A model generated the notes under the pieces. It did no database searches, had not been told where the DNA came from, and saw only the letters and a program-made list of their open reading frames with translations. The position numbers were made by a program, and so were the translations under genes. A DNA stretch of 64,000 bases from Oncomelania hupensis. Its lineage: Eukaryota; Mollusca; Gastropoda; Littorinimorpha; Pomatiopsidae. Positions 52,021 to 64,000 of the stretch are shown piece after piece (positions within the stretch are counted from its first letter, which is position 1; each line of letters starts with the position of its first letter). The stretch is from NCBI GenBank assembly GCA_036898135.1, contig CM072511.1:37627330-37691329 (forward strand). The letters are read 5' to 3'.

Positions 52021-52097
52021 ATGCCGTGTTGTGCGGCGAATAATTGTTCGAGAAAAGACACTAAGGAGTCAAGACAAAAAGGATACACTTTCCACAG
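52021..52097 (+). CDS. THAP domain exon 1
   Basis: The frame begins MPCCAANNCSRK and ends GYTFHR, with the last codon split AG|A across a GTATGT donor at 52098. The Cys pair spacing (C-x4-C, or CC-x4-C) at the very N-terminus and the FHRFP junction are hallmarks of THAP fingers, which bind DNA through a C2CH zinc site. It lies just inside the left TIR, so it is read as the element's transposase start. A host THAP gene trapped between TIRs is less likely. Confidence 0.75.
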
Positions 52098-53467
52098 GTA
52101 TGTAAATGGTTCTTATAATTTATTATTATTATTATTACTACCCCAGAATCTCAAATTAAATGACAAACACGATCTGCTGAAATGATTGAAACAATCGTGA
52201 TGTAGGCCTACTGATGTGATGATCATGTCGTCGAAGTTTCGAGATCGAATAAAATATGTATGTATTTAATATAATTTTATACAAGCAAAGGGGAATTTTA
52301 GAATGAATTATTAAACTGTATTTATTAGTTAAAGTCCAATTTAGGGTCGTGCACCTATTATATTTACGTTCCTAAACTGGTGTTGATAGTCATAATACTT
52401 GTTAGTGTTGATACTTGAAGTTAAGTAGGCTACTGACGTACTGTACTCATTTCGTAACTTTAGTATACCACTAGTAAATTACCAACCCACGGCTACAAGA
52501 CAAGTACAAGAAGTAGTGAAGTACAACTCAATTTGTAGTTGGTCAGTAACTCTGTTAGCACTGAGCACAGACCAACATTTCATGATTCAAAAATAAATAC
52601 TACTTCAATTCCAGGCTAAATTTATAGTCCTATGTAAAATAGGCGAATAAATAAATAATCCTAAAATAAACTCTTCAACGTGAGTATAATAATACTAATA
52701 GGCTATTGAAATCCTGTTTTATTTCATTTACATGTTGTCTAATATCACTTGTAAAGTGAAAAGATTTAAAATAAAACCAACCAACCATGAAATGTTACTC
52801 TAATGTGCCCATGAGCAGACTGACAAAAATCACATTTCTAATTCAGAGGCTATAGCTATATTTAATTTAACAATTTATTTAAATGAACAGTGATAATAAC
52901 TGATATTGGGCAATCACCAGTTATATTCCCGCAATCAGTTATTAGACAACACCTTGAATACAACAAGTGTTACATACAAAAAGACAAACTGCTTCTGCAT
53001 AGCCAGGCAATCTTATACTATGTAACAGGGGACCCACACTTTTTCAGCATGCGAGCTACTTTAAAATGACCAAGCCAAAATTATCTATCTACCACAAAAA
53101 TGCAAAACATATAGACATAATAGGCTGACAACATCATTTTTTTAATGCCACGTCATCTACTACTCGATTGATCACGATCAACGTTTGGGGCTCCCCTGCT
53201 ATATTAGAAAGTAGCATTTTGTCTTTTGCTGTTTGTTTCTTATGATCTGAAGCTGAGATAGCTAGAAAATTCAATTTGTATTTTATTGTCTAATAATAAT
53301 TAAAAGTACCTTTGATATTTCTTTGTTGTGTTTTTTAACTTTTCAGATACTTAGCAGTCCCTGTTGTGTTCATGATTGCTTCACAATGCTGTGAAGTTTT
53401 GTTTTAGTTAAGTAGCATTTTTAAAATTATTATTATAGTTTTTGTTGTTGTCATTTTTTAAAACAGA

Positions 53468-53653
53468 TTTCCACACCGAGACCCTGATAGGCTAAAGAGG
53501 CTGGTGAACATGAAAAGAGACAAATACTACCCATCACCCACAGCAGTCCTATGTTCAGCGCATTTCAAAGAAGATTGCTTCTACAGACATGGGAATGTAA
53601 TTGTCCTCAATCCAGAAACATTAAATTTAAGATGCAAATATTACCAATTATGA
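53468..53653 (+). pseudogene. THAP domain exon 2, apparent one-base shift
   Basis: After the acceptor AAAACAG|A the frame gives FPHRDPDRLKRLVNM, and the family's second half follows as YYPSPTAVLCSAHFKEDCF, completing the C-x2-H of the zinc site. By coordinate the two halves are one base out of register near 53511-53521. The expected Trp before the basic stretch is Leu. The CSAHF frame stops at 53651-53653, giving about 87 residues in all. A donor (AAT|GTAATT) before the stop could allow further exons, but none was recognised. Confidence 0.55.
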
Positions 53654-53788
53654 TTACTGCAAAGAGTGCAACAGTAGAAAAATGGTATGTGTTGTTGATA
53701 ATTATGGAAAAATTAAAATGAAGACAATTTGTTGTACATAATATACCTAGATACAAATTACACTCGTTTTGACAACCAATATCAAACA

Positions 53789-53789
<1 letters not shown>

Positions 53790-53834
<45 letters not shown>

Positions 53835-53835
53835 G
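53790..53835. repeat. (ATT)n microsatellite inside the P-like element
   Basis: About 15 ATT units. The surrounding 53650-55000 is very AT-rich with no convincing coding sequence. Confidence 0.9.
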
Positions 53836-55115
53836 TTAACCTGACCTATTATGTACATGTGATCAACTCCTACTTTAAGCATATGGAAAGAAAGAGAGAA
53901 AACACTCAAATTAACTAGTTAGTTAAACAAGTATAATATCATGGTTTCTGGACAGACATTTAAAAAAATCAAAACAACACTGATTTGTCATTGTTGTGTA
54001 ATTTAATGCAAGTCACTATATCATTTGTTTATATATACAACTAAATATGTGAATAATAAATTAACAATATTAATGGATGCTTTTAATGACTGCTTTAATT
54101 TAACAGATGTTTAATGTAATTTCTATAATATTATTTTTTTAATCTTGTGTGTTTAATATTGAACAAAATGTTAATCTTATGAATGATTTTTGGTTTGTAA
54201 TTAAATCTACTTAACTTAAACTGCTTATGTTTTAAGAATAAAATTTTACACCACAGAAAGTTCTTTGCAAGATAATTGGAGATGAAATTTGTGTTTCTTT
54301 TTTTCTTTTCTGACATGACATTACTTTTCTTATTTGTCATCTTTGCTTTATCCTTCTGGTATTTAAAAAAATTATATTTGATGATTAAAATTGCCTTACA
54401 CTCTAACAATAAATAATATTAAAAAAAAACTGCAAATACTACACTTTTTGTTTAAATGTAAGCAACATTTTGAAAATATTTTTCTTACACCTACTATACA
54501 ACATTACTAGGAAAAGGAATTAAGAATATAATAGTAAGTAAATAAAATGCAAACACATTTTTTAATCAGATCAGCTTACCTTCTTACAATTTAATAAAAT
54601 AATTATAAAATAACTAAAAAATAAAATATATCAAATGCATGTCACCACTGCAACAACAAAAATAAAAATAAATAACCATAAATAACTAATAAATTTAAAA
54701 CAAAATTACGAGAGCAAACACCTGCCAGTAATTCCCTAACTGTGGAACTAATGCAAGATCAAGAAATTTGTAATATAACATGAAATCCAAAGATAAAGAA
54801 AGTTTGAATTAATAAATATTTTAATCCAATATATTTCCTTACATTATAACCAAAAATAAATAATTTAATATATAGTTTTAAATAATTATAAAGGAATAAT
54901 TACTTTAAAATAATAATTGCTGGACTATATTATTTTTATTTTTTTTAAAACAGATTTCAATAGAAATAATCGTTTTATTTATTTATTGTAACGATGATGA
55001 TTACATAGTCACTAAGCAGAAGGGTAAAACCTCAGGGGAAGCAACCCTTTTGCGGCCGCCACGTAGATTTTCTTCCCTTGATCAGTCTATTCTTATATAT
55101 GTCTATGGCCATAAT

Positions 55116-57654
<2,539 letters not shown>

Positions 57655-57930
57655 TACAATACAATACAATACAAGGTTATTGCTTTAGGTCCAGCGGACT
57701 CTTCCGAGCCAAATCAGGACCAGAGAGACGTTATCTTAAAATATTATAAAATGAATCAAGTCTTAAAAAACAAGCCTGCTACACTTAAATACACAAACAA
57801 ACTTTCACATGACACCTCTTTAAGAGACTTCTTTAAAACTGATGTATTAAAAATATATTCTCTTTCTTCAATCAAATCACTAAATTCAGTCCTAATAAAA
57901 TCCAAACTAAACAAAACATGTCGATACAAT
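57655..57930 (-). mobile_element. 3' end of the RNase H LINE, with a second C-terminus copy
   Basis: On the minus strand a diverged second version of the protein's last 45 residues follows the main stop: SDLIEEREYIFNTSVLKKSL..., ending VAGLFFKT, against ADLIEERETYFGSIPFKEIF...VGLFYRI. Then come the tail CCGCTGGACCTAAAGCAATA and a TTGTA repeat (57655-57676). The tail equals the ends of the repeats at 10796-11450 and 35843-36445. Confidence 0.7.
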
Positions 57931-59706
57931 TTATATGCGATAGAACAAACCAACATCATGTAAAAATTGAAACAGATGTTGACCATTACATACTTTAAAA
58001 ATCTCTTTGAAAGGTATGGAACCAAAATATGTTTCCCTTTCCTCAATCAAATCAGCACATTCAGACATAAAATGGCGAACAGAAAAAGATTGATCACATG
58101 CAAAGCACCATGGTGGTTCTTCTCCTTTTAAAAGGAAACTGTGGGTGACATAAGTATGCCCAATATGAAGGCGAGATAACACTGTTTCCTCTCTGCGAGT
58201 GGACGCAAAGTTAGGCAAAGAAGTGGACAAATCGGGAAGAATTTGAAATAATTTGTTGTTGACATGGTTAGACCAGTCAGTCTGCCACAGTCGTTTACAA
58301 TAAGATCCAGTCATACAACGTAGGTCAGAGTAGGGCACAAACTGGAAAATCTCTGGAGGGAAATCGAGATGTAGAGCATCTTTAGCCGCTCTGTCTACTG
58401 CAATATTGCCGCGGATGCCCATGTGACCAGGGACCCACATAAAAACTATCTTTTTACCCTCAGAAACAAGTTGTGTATGGAGGTCATGGATCTCTGCCAG
58501 AAAAGGGAGTGATATCTTTCTCGTGGAAAGAGCCTGAAGTGCTGACAATGAATCGGACATGATTAAAAATGAGGTTCTTTTGGATTGATAAACTTGTTTC
58601 AGAGCTAAATGAATTGCCTTGAGCTCAGCTGTATAAACAGAACAAAAATCAGGTAGACGCTGTTGCAAAGGCTGGTCTAAGCGTCTCTCGGAGACAGACG
58701 CAGCAGCAACTGAATCTCCTTTCTTTGACCCGTCTGTAAAGAGTTGTTCATATCCTGGGTATAATGCACACTGTTCTAAATAAAGTTGGTTATATACGGT
58801 TTCAGAGGTATTGTTTTTAAGGAAAGCGGACAACTGCCAATTAATGTTTGGGGTACATAATTTCCATGGGGGAGCTTCAGTCCGAAGTTCATCGTCGTTG
58901 ATGGAAGCAACATCAATGCCTGCTTTTTCCAGATGAGCTTGCATTCTGATGCCAAACGGAGGGATTGTGTTAGGTTTGGATTCAAATTTCTGAACAAAAT
59001 CTGGGTTGAAAACACAGTCATAAGCAGGGTTCATAGGATCAGTTTTTAATTTTAAATAGTAATTCATTGACAATTTTGTACGTCTCAGCTCCAGCGGGGG
59101 TTCGTTAGCTTCCACGTAAAGGCTTTCACAAGGGGAAGTGCGAAACGCACCCAAAGCAATGCGTAGTGCCTGATGGGCAACTGGATCTAGCATCTTAAGA
59201 TAAGATTTTCTAGCAGAACCATAGACAATGCAACCATAGTCTAACTTGGATCTAATTAAAGAACGATATAACAGCAATAAAGTTTTCTTATCAGCACCCC
59301 AGTCTGTACCACTGATAACCTTGAGCAAATTGCAGGCCTGTTGACATTTAGTTTTCAAAATTTTCAGATGAGGAATGAAAGATAGCTTTTGATCAAAAAT
59401 AACACCCAAAAATTTGACTTGTTTGACCGCCTTTATTTGAGTTTTATTGAGGAGAATAGTAGGGTCTTGAATAATTCCCCGGTGCTGGGAAAAGTGAATA
59501 CATTCAGTTTTTGCTTCAGAAAATTTAAAACCATTTTGTAAAACCCAGTCTTCAACGGCCTTGACACATAACTGTAGCTGACGTTCTGCAGATGCCAAAG
59601 TTTTACCTTTGGCTACCAATGCAAAATCGTCGACAAATAAAGAATTGTCAATTCCCCGTTTAACGGAACGAACAATGTTATTTATTTTAGTAGCAGTAGT
59701 CACCAA
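57931..59706 (-). CDS. I-superfamily LINE: RT C-terminal part plus RNase H, 5'-truncated
   Basis: A 591-codon open frame on the minus strand starts inside the RT palm (SLFVDDFALVAKGKT, the FxDD catalytic motif). It continues through the thumb (VKFLGVIFDQKLSFIPHL), a Cys-poor linker, then an RNase H domain (LFTDGSKKGDS, YTAELKAI, IMSDSLSALQAL, WVPGHMGIRGNIAVDRAAKDA) with the DEDD-type residues visible. It ends with a C-x2-C...H...C finger (CFACDQSFSVRHFMSEC). RNase H removes the RNA template during insertion. RNase H after RT is typical of I, Ingi, Loa and related clades. The upstream RT and endonuclease are missing. The break abuts a SINE A fragment at 59704. The frame has no stops, so the truncation looks fairly recent. 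Confidence 0.9.
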   Translation of the reverse strand: MVTTATKINNIVRSVKRGIDNSLFVDDFALVAKGKTLASAERQLQLCVKAVEDWVLQNGFKFSEAKTECIHFSQHRGIIQDPTILLNKTQIKAVKQVKFLGVIFDQKLSFIPHLKILKTKCQQACNLLKVISGTDWGADKKTLLLLYRSLIRSKLDYGCIVYGSARKSYLKMLDPVAHQALRIALGAFRTSPCESLYVEANEPPLELRRTKLSMNYYLKLKTDPMNPAYDCVFNPDFVQKFESKPNTIPPFGIRMQAHLEKAGIDVASINDDELRTEAPPWKLCTPNINWQLSAFLKNNTSETVYNQLYLEQCALYPGYEQLFTDGSKKGDSVAAASVSERRLDQPLQQRLPDFCSVYTAELKAIHLALKQVYQSKRTSFLIMSDSLSALQALSTRKISLPFLAEIHDLHTQLVSEGKKIVFMWVPGHMGIRGNIAVDRAAKDALHLDFPPEIFQFVPYSDLRCMTGSYCKRLWQTDWSNHVNNKLFQILPDLSTSLPNFASTRREETVLSRLHIGHTYVTHSFLLKGEEPPWCFACDQSFSVRHFMSECADLIEERETYFGSIPFKEIFKVCNGQHLFQFLHDVGLFYRI

Positions 59707-59806
59707 GATTCACCCGTCTAGAACATGAGCGTCAGGATCTTTAAAGTTCGAGCGATGAAATGCGTGCTCGCACAGACTAGATCTTAGTTTATGCTCTCTT
59801 ATCCAA
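59704..59806 (-). mobile_element. SINE family A fragment
   Basis: CACCCGTCTAGAACATGAGC, then GTCAGGATCTTTAAAGTTCG and CACAGACTAGATCTTAGTTT: the middle of the family on the minus strand, cut by the LINE on the left. Confidence 0.7.
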
Positions 59807-59995
59807 ATAAACTCAACAGGTATTCACACTTTTCTCCTATCCTATGTACCAACGGGAATCCCCTCTATGAAACATACTTCCGGTTTTTTTCTCCGCGTGT
59901 TTTAGTGAGTTATTTCCAAATATTCAAGAATAATAACATGTGTCACTGGCCACCTGTATCGTACCCTCACATATTTTTATTTTTTTTCTGCAGTT

Positions 59996-60187
59996 TATTA
60001 TCCCTTTCTATCGCCAGTGGCGCGCCTAAACCCTACCTACCTAACATTATTTGTGAATTTTTGAAAAATATTCGGAAAAACATAACGCCCAGATGCTGGC
60101 TCGAACCCACACCTGTCAGGCACCATTGGTTTCTGGCTTGTGGACGAGGCAAGTTAGTCCCGCCTTAGCCCACTTGGCCACAACGCT
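59996..60187 (-). mobile_element. SINE family B fragment
   Basis: On the minus strand: head GTTGTGGCCAAGTGGGCTAA, B-box GGGTTCGAGCC, then GGGCGTTATGTTTTTCCGAA and TTAGGTAGGTAGGGTTTAGG. The centre is shortened compared with the 11588 copy. Confidence 0.75.
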
Positions 60188-60242
60188 CGCCTAACATATA
60201 GTCAGTTACTTCGTGTTTTGTGAACGTTGCGACAGCGAAGCT

Positions 60243-60518
60243 ATGGAAAACTTCAAGAGTCTTCAGGTCTTGTTTCACTTTCTGTCGATGATCGACGCAC
60301 CTCCGAAGTCGCCACAAATACAGGCCTCTACGATTGTTTTTTGCATCCTTTCACTGAGCATGTACTTTCTCCACCGTTTTTATACTTATCCCACTCGTTT
60401 TCTGGCTCTAACAATCGTCGTTTTCGGCAATTTGCCATATTTAAAAGTCACGCATCAAGCTTTGATAAAAGCAAAACAAGCTAGACCGGAACTTGGTTTC
60501 ATGCTAACCTCGTTTTAA
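60243..60518 (+). CDS. Hypothetical 91-codon frame with hydrophobic segments
   Basis: From ATG at 60243 the frame gives MENFKSLQVLFHFLSMIDAP, then two hydrophobic stretches (STIVFCILSLSMYFL and FLALTIVVFGNLPYL), and a polar end. Composition is not repeat-driven. There is no recognised family, no evident splice sites and no neighbouring gene. It could be a small membrane protein, an exon, or chance. Confidence 0.25.
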   Translation: MENFKSLQVLFHFLSMIDAPPKSPQIQASTIVFCILSLSMYFLHRFYTYPTRFLALTIVVFGNLPYLKVTHQALIKAKQARPELGFMLTSF

Positions 60519-60639
60519 TTTATAATGGCGATACCCACGAGTTTTTATGAGAGGTGCCGGAAAGTTGTGAATACAGGTACAGTGTACAACAATTAAAATA
60601 AAAGCGGAATAGCGCTGGCAAGCACGATAAGTCCCCACA

Positions 60640-62712
60640 AAATATCCAGACGATGGACCTGGCACAGTCCCAGCAGGGGGCATCACAACCAGATTGGCGC
60701 CATCATGGTCAAGAAATGCTTCAGATCTAGCGTCAGCATTGGCAGGACACGCACTTTTCCAGAAGCAGACATCGGAAGTGACCACGATCTATTGATGATG
60801 TCGTTCCTGTTCCACTTGAAGAGAGTAAACACAGCAAAGTGCGCCAGACTGAAGTTCGACATGGACAAACTGCAAGACCCGGAGGTCGCAGAAATATTCC
60901 AAGCCACAACTGGAGGGAAATTTTCACCACTGCTCATATTGGGAGCTGGTGAAGTAGTTTTCAACACCATGACCACCACCTTCTACTCAGCTGTGACAGA
61001 TGCCGCCATTGAGATCCTTGGCAAGCACTGCCCAAAGAAGAGGAATCGTGGATCACACCTGAACTTTTGGACCTGTGTGATAAACGAAGAGAGATTAAAA
61101 AGAAAACGAACACCTCATAGGGAACTGATGCCTCCCGAAAAATCAACAATGACATCCAAAAAGGCATGTGCAAAACATAGGAGAACTGGATAGAAGATAA
61201 ATGCCAGGAACTAGAGAACAGTCTGAACAAGAACAACAGCAAGAAGACCTACCTGACTATGAAGCGGCTGACAAGTGTTTAACAGCCCAAAGCTCCATGA
61301 TCCAAAGCAAGTCTGGCATGTGCCTTAAAGAAGAACAGGAAGTCTTGGATAGTTGGACAAAGTACTGCTCTGATCTTTACAACCAAGCAGAGACCTATTA
61401 GCTTTTGCATGTCCCCAGAATAGAGAAGAAGAAGAAGAAGAAATCCTCCCAAATCTCCGAGAAGAAGTTGAGGCAGCAGTGCAATTGCTGAAGAAGTGGA
61501 GGTCAGCGTGAGTGGACAACATACCCGCAACGTCCTCCTGAAAATAATTCTCAACAGGTTGAAACCCCGAGCTGAAAAAAATCCTAGCTGAAAAGCAAAC
61601 AGTATTCAGGGCAGGGCGAAGTACCACTGAGCAGATTTTCAACCTCATAATAATCTGCGAGAAATACCTACAGCACCAACAACATCTATATCATGTGTTC
61701 GTAGACTTCAAGAAAGCGTTCGACCGAGTCTGGCATACAGCTCTGTGGGCATCCATGAGAGTGTACATCATCAGCCCGAACATTGTTGAAGTAATCAAAA
61801 CCCTGTATGCCAAGGCTACCAGCACAGTCCTCCACAACAGCGCTATCGGGAACTGGTTCAGAACAACAATCGGCGTGCGTCAAGGATGTTGACCCTCTCC
61901 AACACTCTTCAAAATCTTTCTGGAGCGCATCATGTCAGATGCCCTTGCAGATCACAAAGGCATAATCAGCATAGGGGATAGAGCAATTTTCAACCTCCGT
62001 TTTGCCGATGACATTGACGGATTGGCTGAAGAGGAACAAAACTTGACAGCTGATACAGAGGCTTGACACCACCTCCAGAACCTTTGGAATGGAAGTAAGG
62101 GCAGAGAAGACCAAAATGATGACCAATGGCATCAACATAAACATCAAAGTTCAAGGTCAATCCCTCAACACGGTTCATAGCTTCAAATATTTAGGAGCCA
62201 TTATATCAGACAATGGGTGCCGACAGGAAGTCCCTCCAGGATCGCACAAACAACTGCTGTCTTGACAAGGTTGAAGCCCATTTGGAAAGAGAGGACAATC
62301 AGTCTACTCTCAAAGCATTAGGATGAGGTGCTACAGAAGACTTCTGATCATTTTCTATGCGCAGCACATCACCAACGGCGAAGTCCGGCAGACCATCACA
62401 CAAACAATTGGACAACACGATGACATGTTCACAGTGGTGAAGAAACGGAAATCCCGATGGTATGGTCACGTCATCAGAGCATCAGGCCTTGCAAAAACCA
62501 TCCTTCATGCAAGGCACGGTGGAAGGAGGACGAAGAAGAGGGAGACCGAAAAAGAGATAGGAGGACAACAATCAAAAATGGACTGGCTTGACACTGAGCG
62601 AAGCCATGAGGGTTGCTGAGGACAGAGAAAGATGGAGTACGCTGGTTAAACGATCATCTGTGGTGCCCAAACGACTTTCGATTTACGGGATAGGATAGGA
62701 TAGGATAGGATA
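60640..62712 (+). pseudogene. RTE-type LINE copy, 5'-truncated, multiply frameshifted
   Basis: It starts late in the endonuclease (RWTWHSPS..., RTRTFPEADIGSDHDLLMM), then a linker, RT motifs FVDFKKAFDRVWHTAL, TIGVRQGC followed by a TGA, RFADDIDGL with both catalytic Asp, and the C-terminal RKSRWYGHVIRASGLAKTIL. Several stops and shifts break it (for example near 61191, 61510, 61890, 62060 and 62230). It ends in GGATA repeats (62690-62712). It is the template for judging the split RTE at 14100-21195: the two copies agree across the insertion point. Confidence 0.88.
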
Positions 62713-63628
62713 GCTGTAAATAACCGTGTCAGACAATCCAATTGGGGTCGCTAGGAAATAGGGTGGACTTCATCAAGTCAGTTTTGTTTGCGATCACAGA
62801 AAACAGGAAGAAGGAAATCAGATCCTGAATACAAGGGTCGGTATATATGTGAAATCAAAGCAAAGCAACTACGAAGTTCGAGGTTCTGGTCAGTTGCTGA
62901 AGTTCATTACTCCCTCTCGACCTGATTGGCGCTGTTAAGCAGCTACTGTGCTTTCGCTGGGAAGACCTCTCAGATGTCGTCAGCAGGAGTGAGGATTATT
63001 AGTATTTAAAGCAACAACAACAATAAATTCTGTTTTCACATCACACAAATTCCAGGATGCATTAATGGGACACTAAGTAAATAAAGAATTTAAAAAAAAT
63101 TAACGAATGAATGAATGACTGTATGAATAAATAAATAAATACATAAACTAAACCTAAATTATTATGTTGTAAATTAGGATACAATGTTCTTTTTTTAAAA
63201 TCCAGCAGTAACTGTGAAATTTTATTGAAGAAAACAGTTGTTTACTTAGTTTTATAAAAACACGCAAACCAAACACAACTGGCATGAGGTTTTACCGAGA
63301 AATCAGCAAGTTGTCCTGATTGTTTGTTTGTTTGTATTTCGATTTCTTTCTTTGGGGTTTATATAACAATTTTTTCGTCACCCATTCGGTTGCCTTCTCA
63401 GCCAAAAGCTAGGCAGCCGCAGATGAGCCCCAACCAGGATGAAGGGGAACAGTAGGTGCTTGCTTGTTGTATATTTGTTCTAGCATTCATCCGCCTAATA
63501 CATGAGTGTCAGGATATTTTTTTAAAGTCCGTAATATAAATTGACTAATACTCTAATTTTATGAAGTAAATAGGAAATACCAAAGTTGTTTTTTTTAAAT
63601 GAAGGAAACAATGAGTGAATAAATAAAA

Positions 63629-63659
<31 letters not shown>

Positions 63660-64000
63660 CCCAGTTCATAGTCTTTTCATTCACTCGAATGCGATGGATA
63701 CGGTCCCAGTGCGGGAAACACCGCGAATGTGGGGTAAGAGAGGCTTCTATCGGCTTGGCCAAACAAAACTCGAAAACTGCAATGACTACAAAGAAAGCCG
63801 ACCGGACACTGCAGGACAGTGGACAGTCGCTAGGAATCGATACTAGTTGTCAAAGACACTCGGCTTCGCATTTGTGTATAGATTCTTTGAATCACCGTAC
63901 TGTGTGCTTTGGTAGCAGTAGTAGCATAAGCTCACGGGCACTGTCGCCATGAGCGAATTCGGAGTATGAGTATCCCGTAGGCATATGTACAAGAGCACCA
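62713..64000. other. Non-coding end of window
   Basis: A SINE family A remnant on the minus strand at about 63410-63535 (GGTGCTTGCTTGTTGTATAT, CTAATACATGAGTGTCAGGA) and an AAAT microsatellite at 63612-63659. The 63690-63950 frame shows no family resemblance. Nothing else was recognised. Confidence 0.5.

Larger units (their letters stand above)
51878..55107 (+). mobile_element. P-superfamily-like DNA transposon, 3230 bp, 8-bp target duplication
   Basis: CATAGACATATATAAGAATA plus GACTG at 51878-51902 is exactly inverted at 55083-55107 (25-bp TIRs). GCCATAAT is duplicated at 51870-51877 and 55108-55115. A THAP-type zinc-finger frame starts 143 bp inside the left end, as in P elements, whose transposases begin with a THAP DNA-binding domain. 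Eight-bp duplications also occur in hAT, but the THAP frame favours the P group. The remaining interior is AT-rich and no RNase H-like transposase core was found. This copy is probably non-autonomous or decayed. Confidence 0.82.

Noticed and set aside
54131..54409. 92-codon minus-strand frame in the P-like element
   Set aside because: Lys/Asn/Phe-rich product of AT-rich DNA with no resemblance to a transposase core.

Overview
This is metazoan nuclear DNA, most likely from a lophotrochozoan and plausibly a gastropod mollusc. The lineage is inferred from the style of the repeats, not from a marker gene. Evidence for animal DNA is GT-AG introns, many long di- and trinucleotide microsatellites, tRNA-derived SINEs, and non-LTR retrotransposons of the RTE, Rex1/CR1-like and I groups. 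No bacterial operon, CRISPR array, rRNA gene or credible functional tRNA gene was found.

The one clear host gene is on the + strand from 5636 to 29465. Thirteen exons encode the last 640 residues of an ABCB-type (P-glycoprotein-like) ABC transporter: membrane helices equivalent to TM7-TM12, then a C-terminal nucleotide-binding domain (NBD). The reading frame and splice phases hold through all thirteen exons. The NBD keeps its A-loop Tyr, Walker A and the Walker B Asp, but has lost the Q-loop Gln, the LSGGQ signature, the catalytic Glu and the switch His. The product therefore looks like a membrane protein with a non-hydrolysing second NBD. The 5' exons lie outside the window or were not recognised.

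Its introns hold most of the first 30 kb of mobile DNA. Intron 7 (12869-21796) is the clearest case. A minus-strand RTE element (14100-15192 plus 20677-21195) was split by a 5.5-kb LINE with a 1207-codon open frame (15193-20676, 12-bp target-site duplication). That LINE itself carries a 775-bp inverted-repeat element flanked by TAA (15384-16158).

Layout: 1-1486, end of a Rex1-like LINE. 1620-3416, element with long terminal inverted repeats (TIRs). 3937-5402, LTR-like element inside an ATCAT microsatellite. 5636-29465, ABC gene. 29.8-45 kb, gene-poor DNA with SINEs, LINE tails and microsatellites. 46-48.8 kb, broken Rex1-like LINE. 51870-55115, a P-superfamily-like transposon with 25-bp TIRs, an 8-bp duplication and a THAP zinc-finger reading frame. 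57.7-59.7 kb, I-superfamily LINE with RNase H on the minus strand. 60.6-62.7 kb, broken RTE copy. Remaining intervals are simple repeats or sequence in which nothing was recognised.

Positions come from reading the sequence by eye. Exon edges are supported by splice dinucleotides and phase. Edges of repeats without a target-site duplication are approximate.
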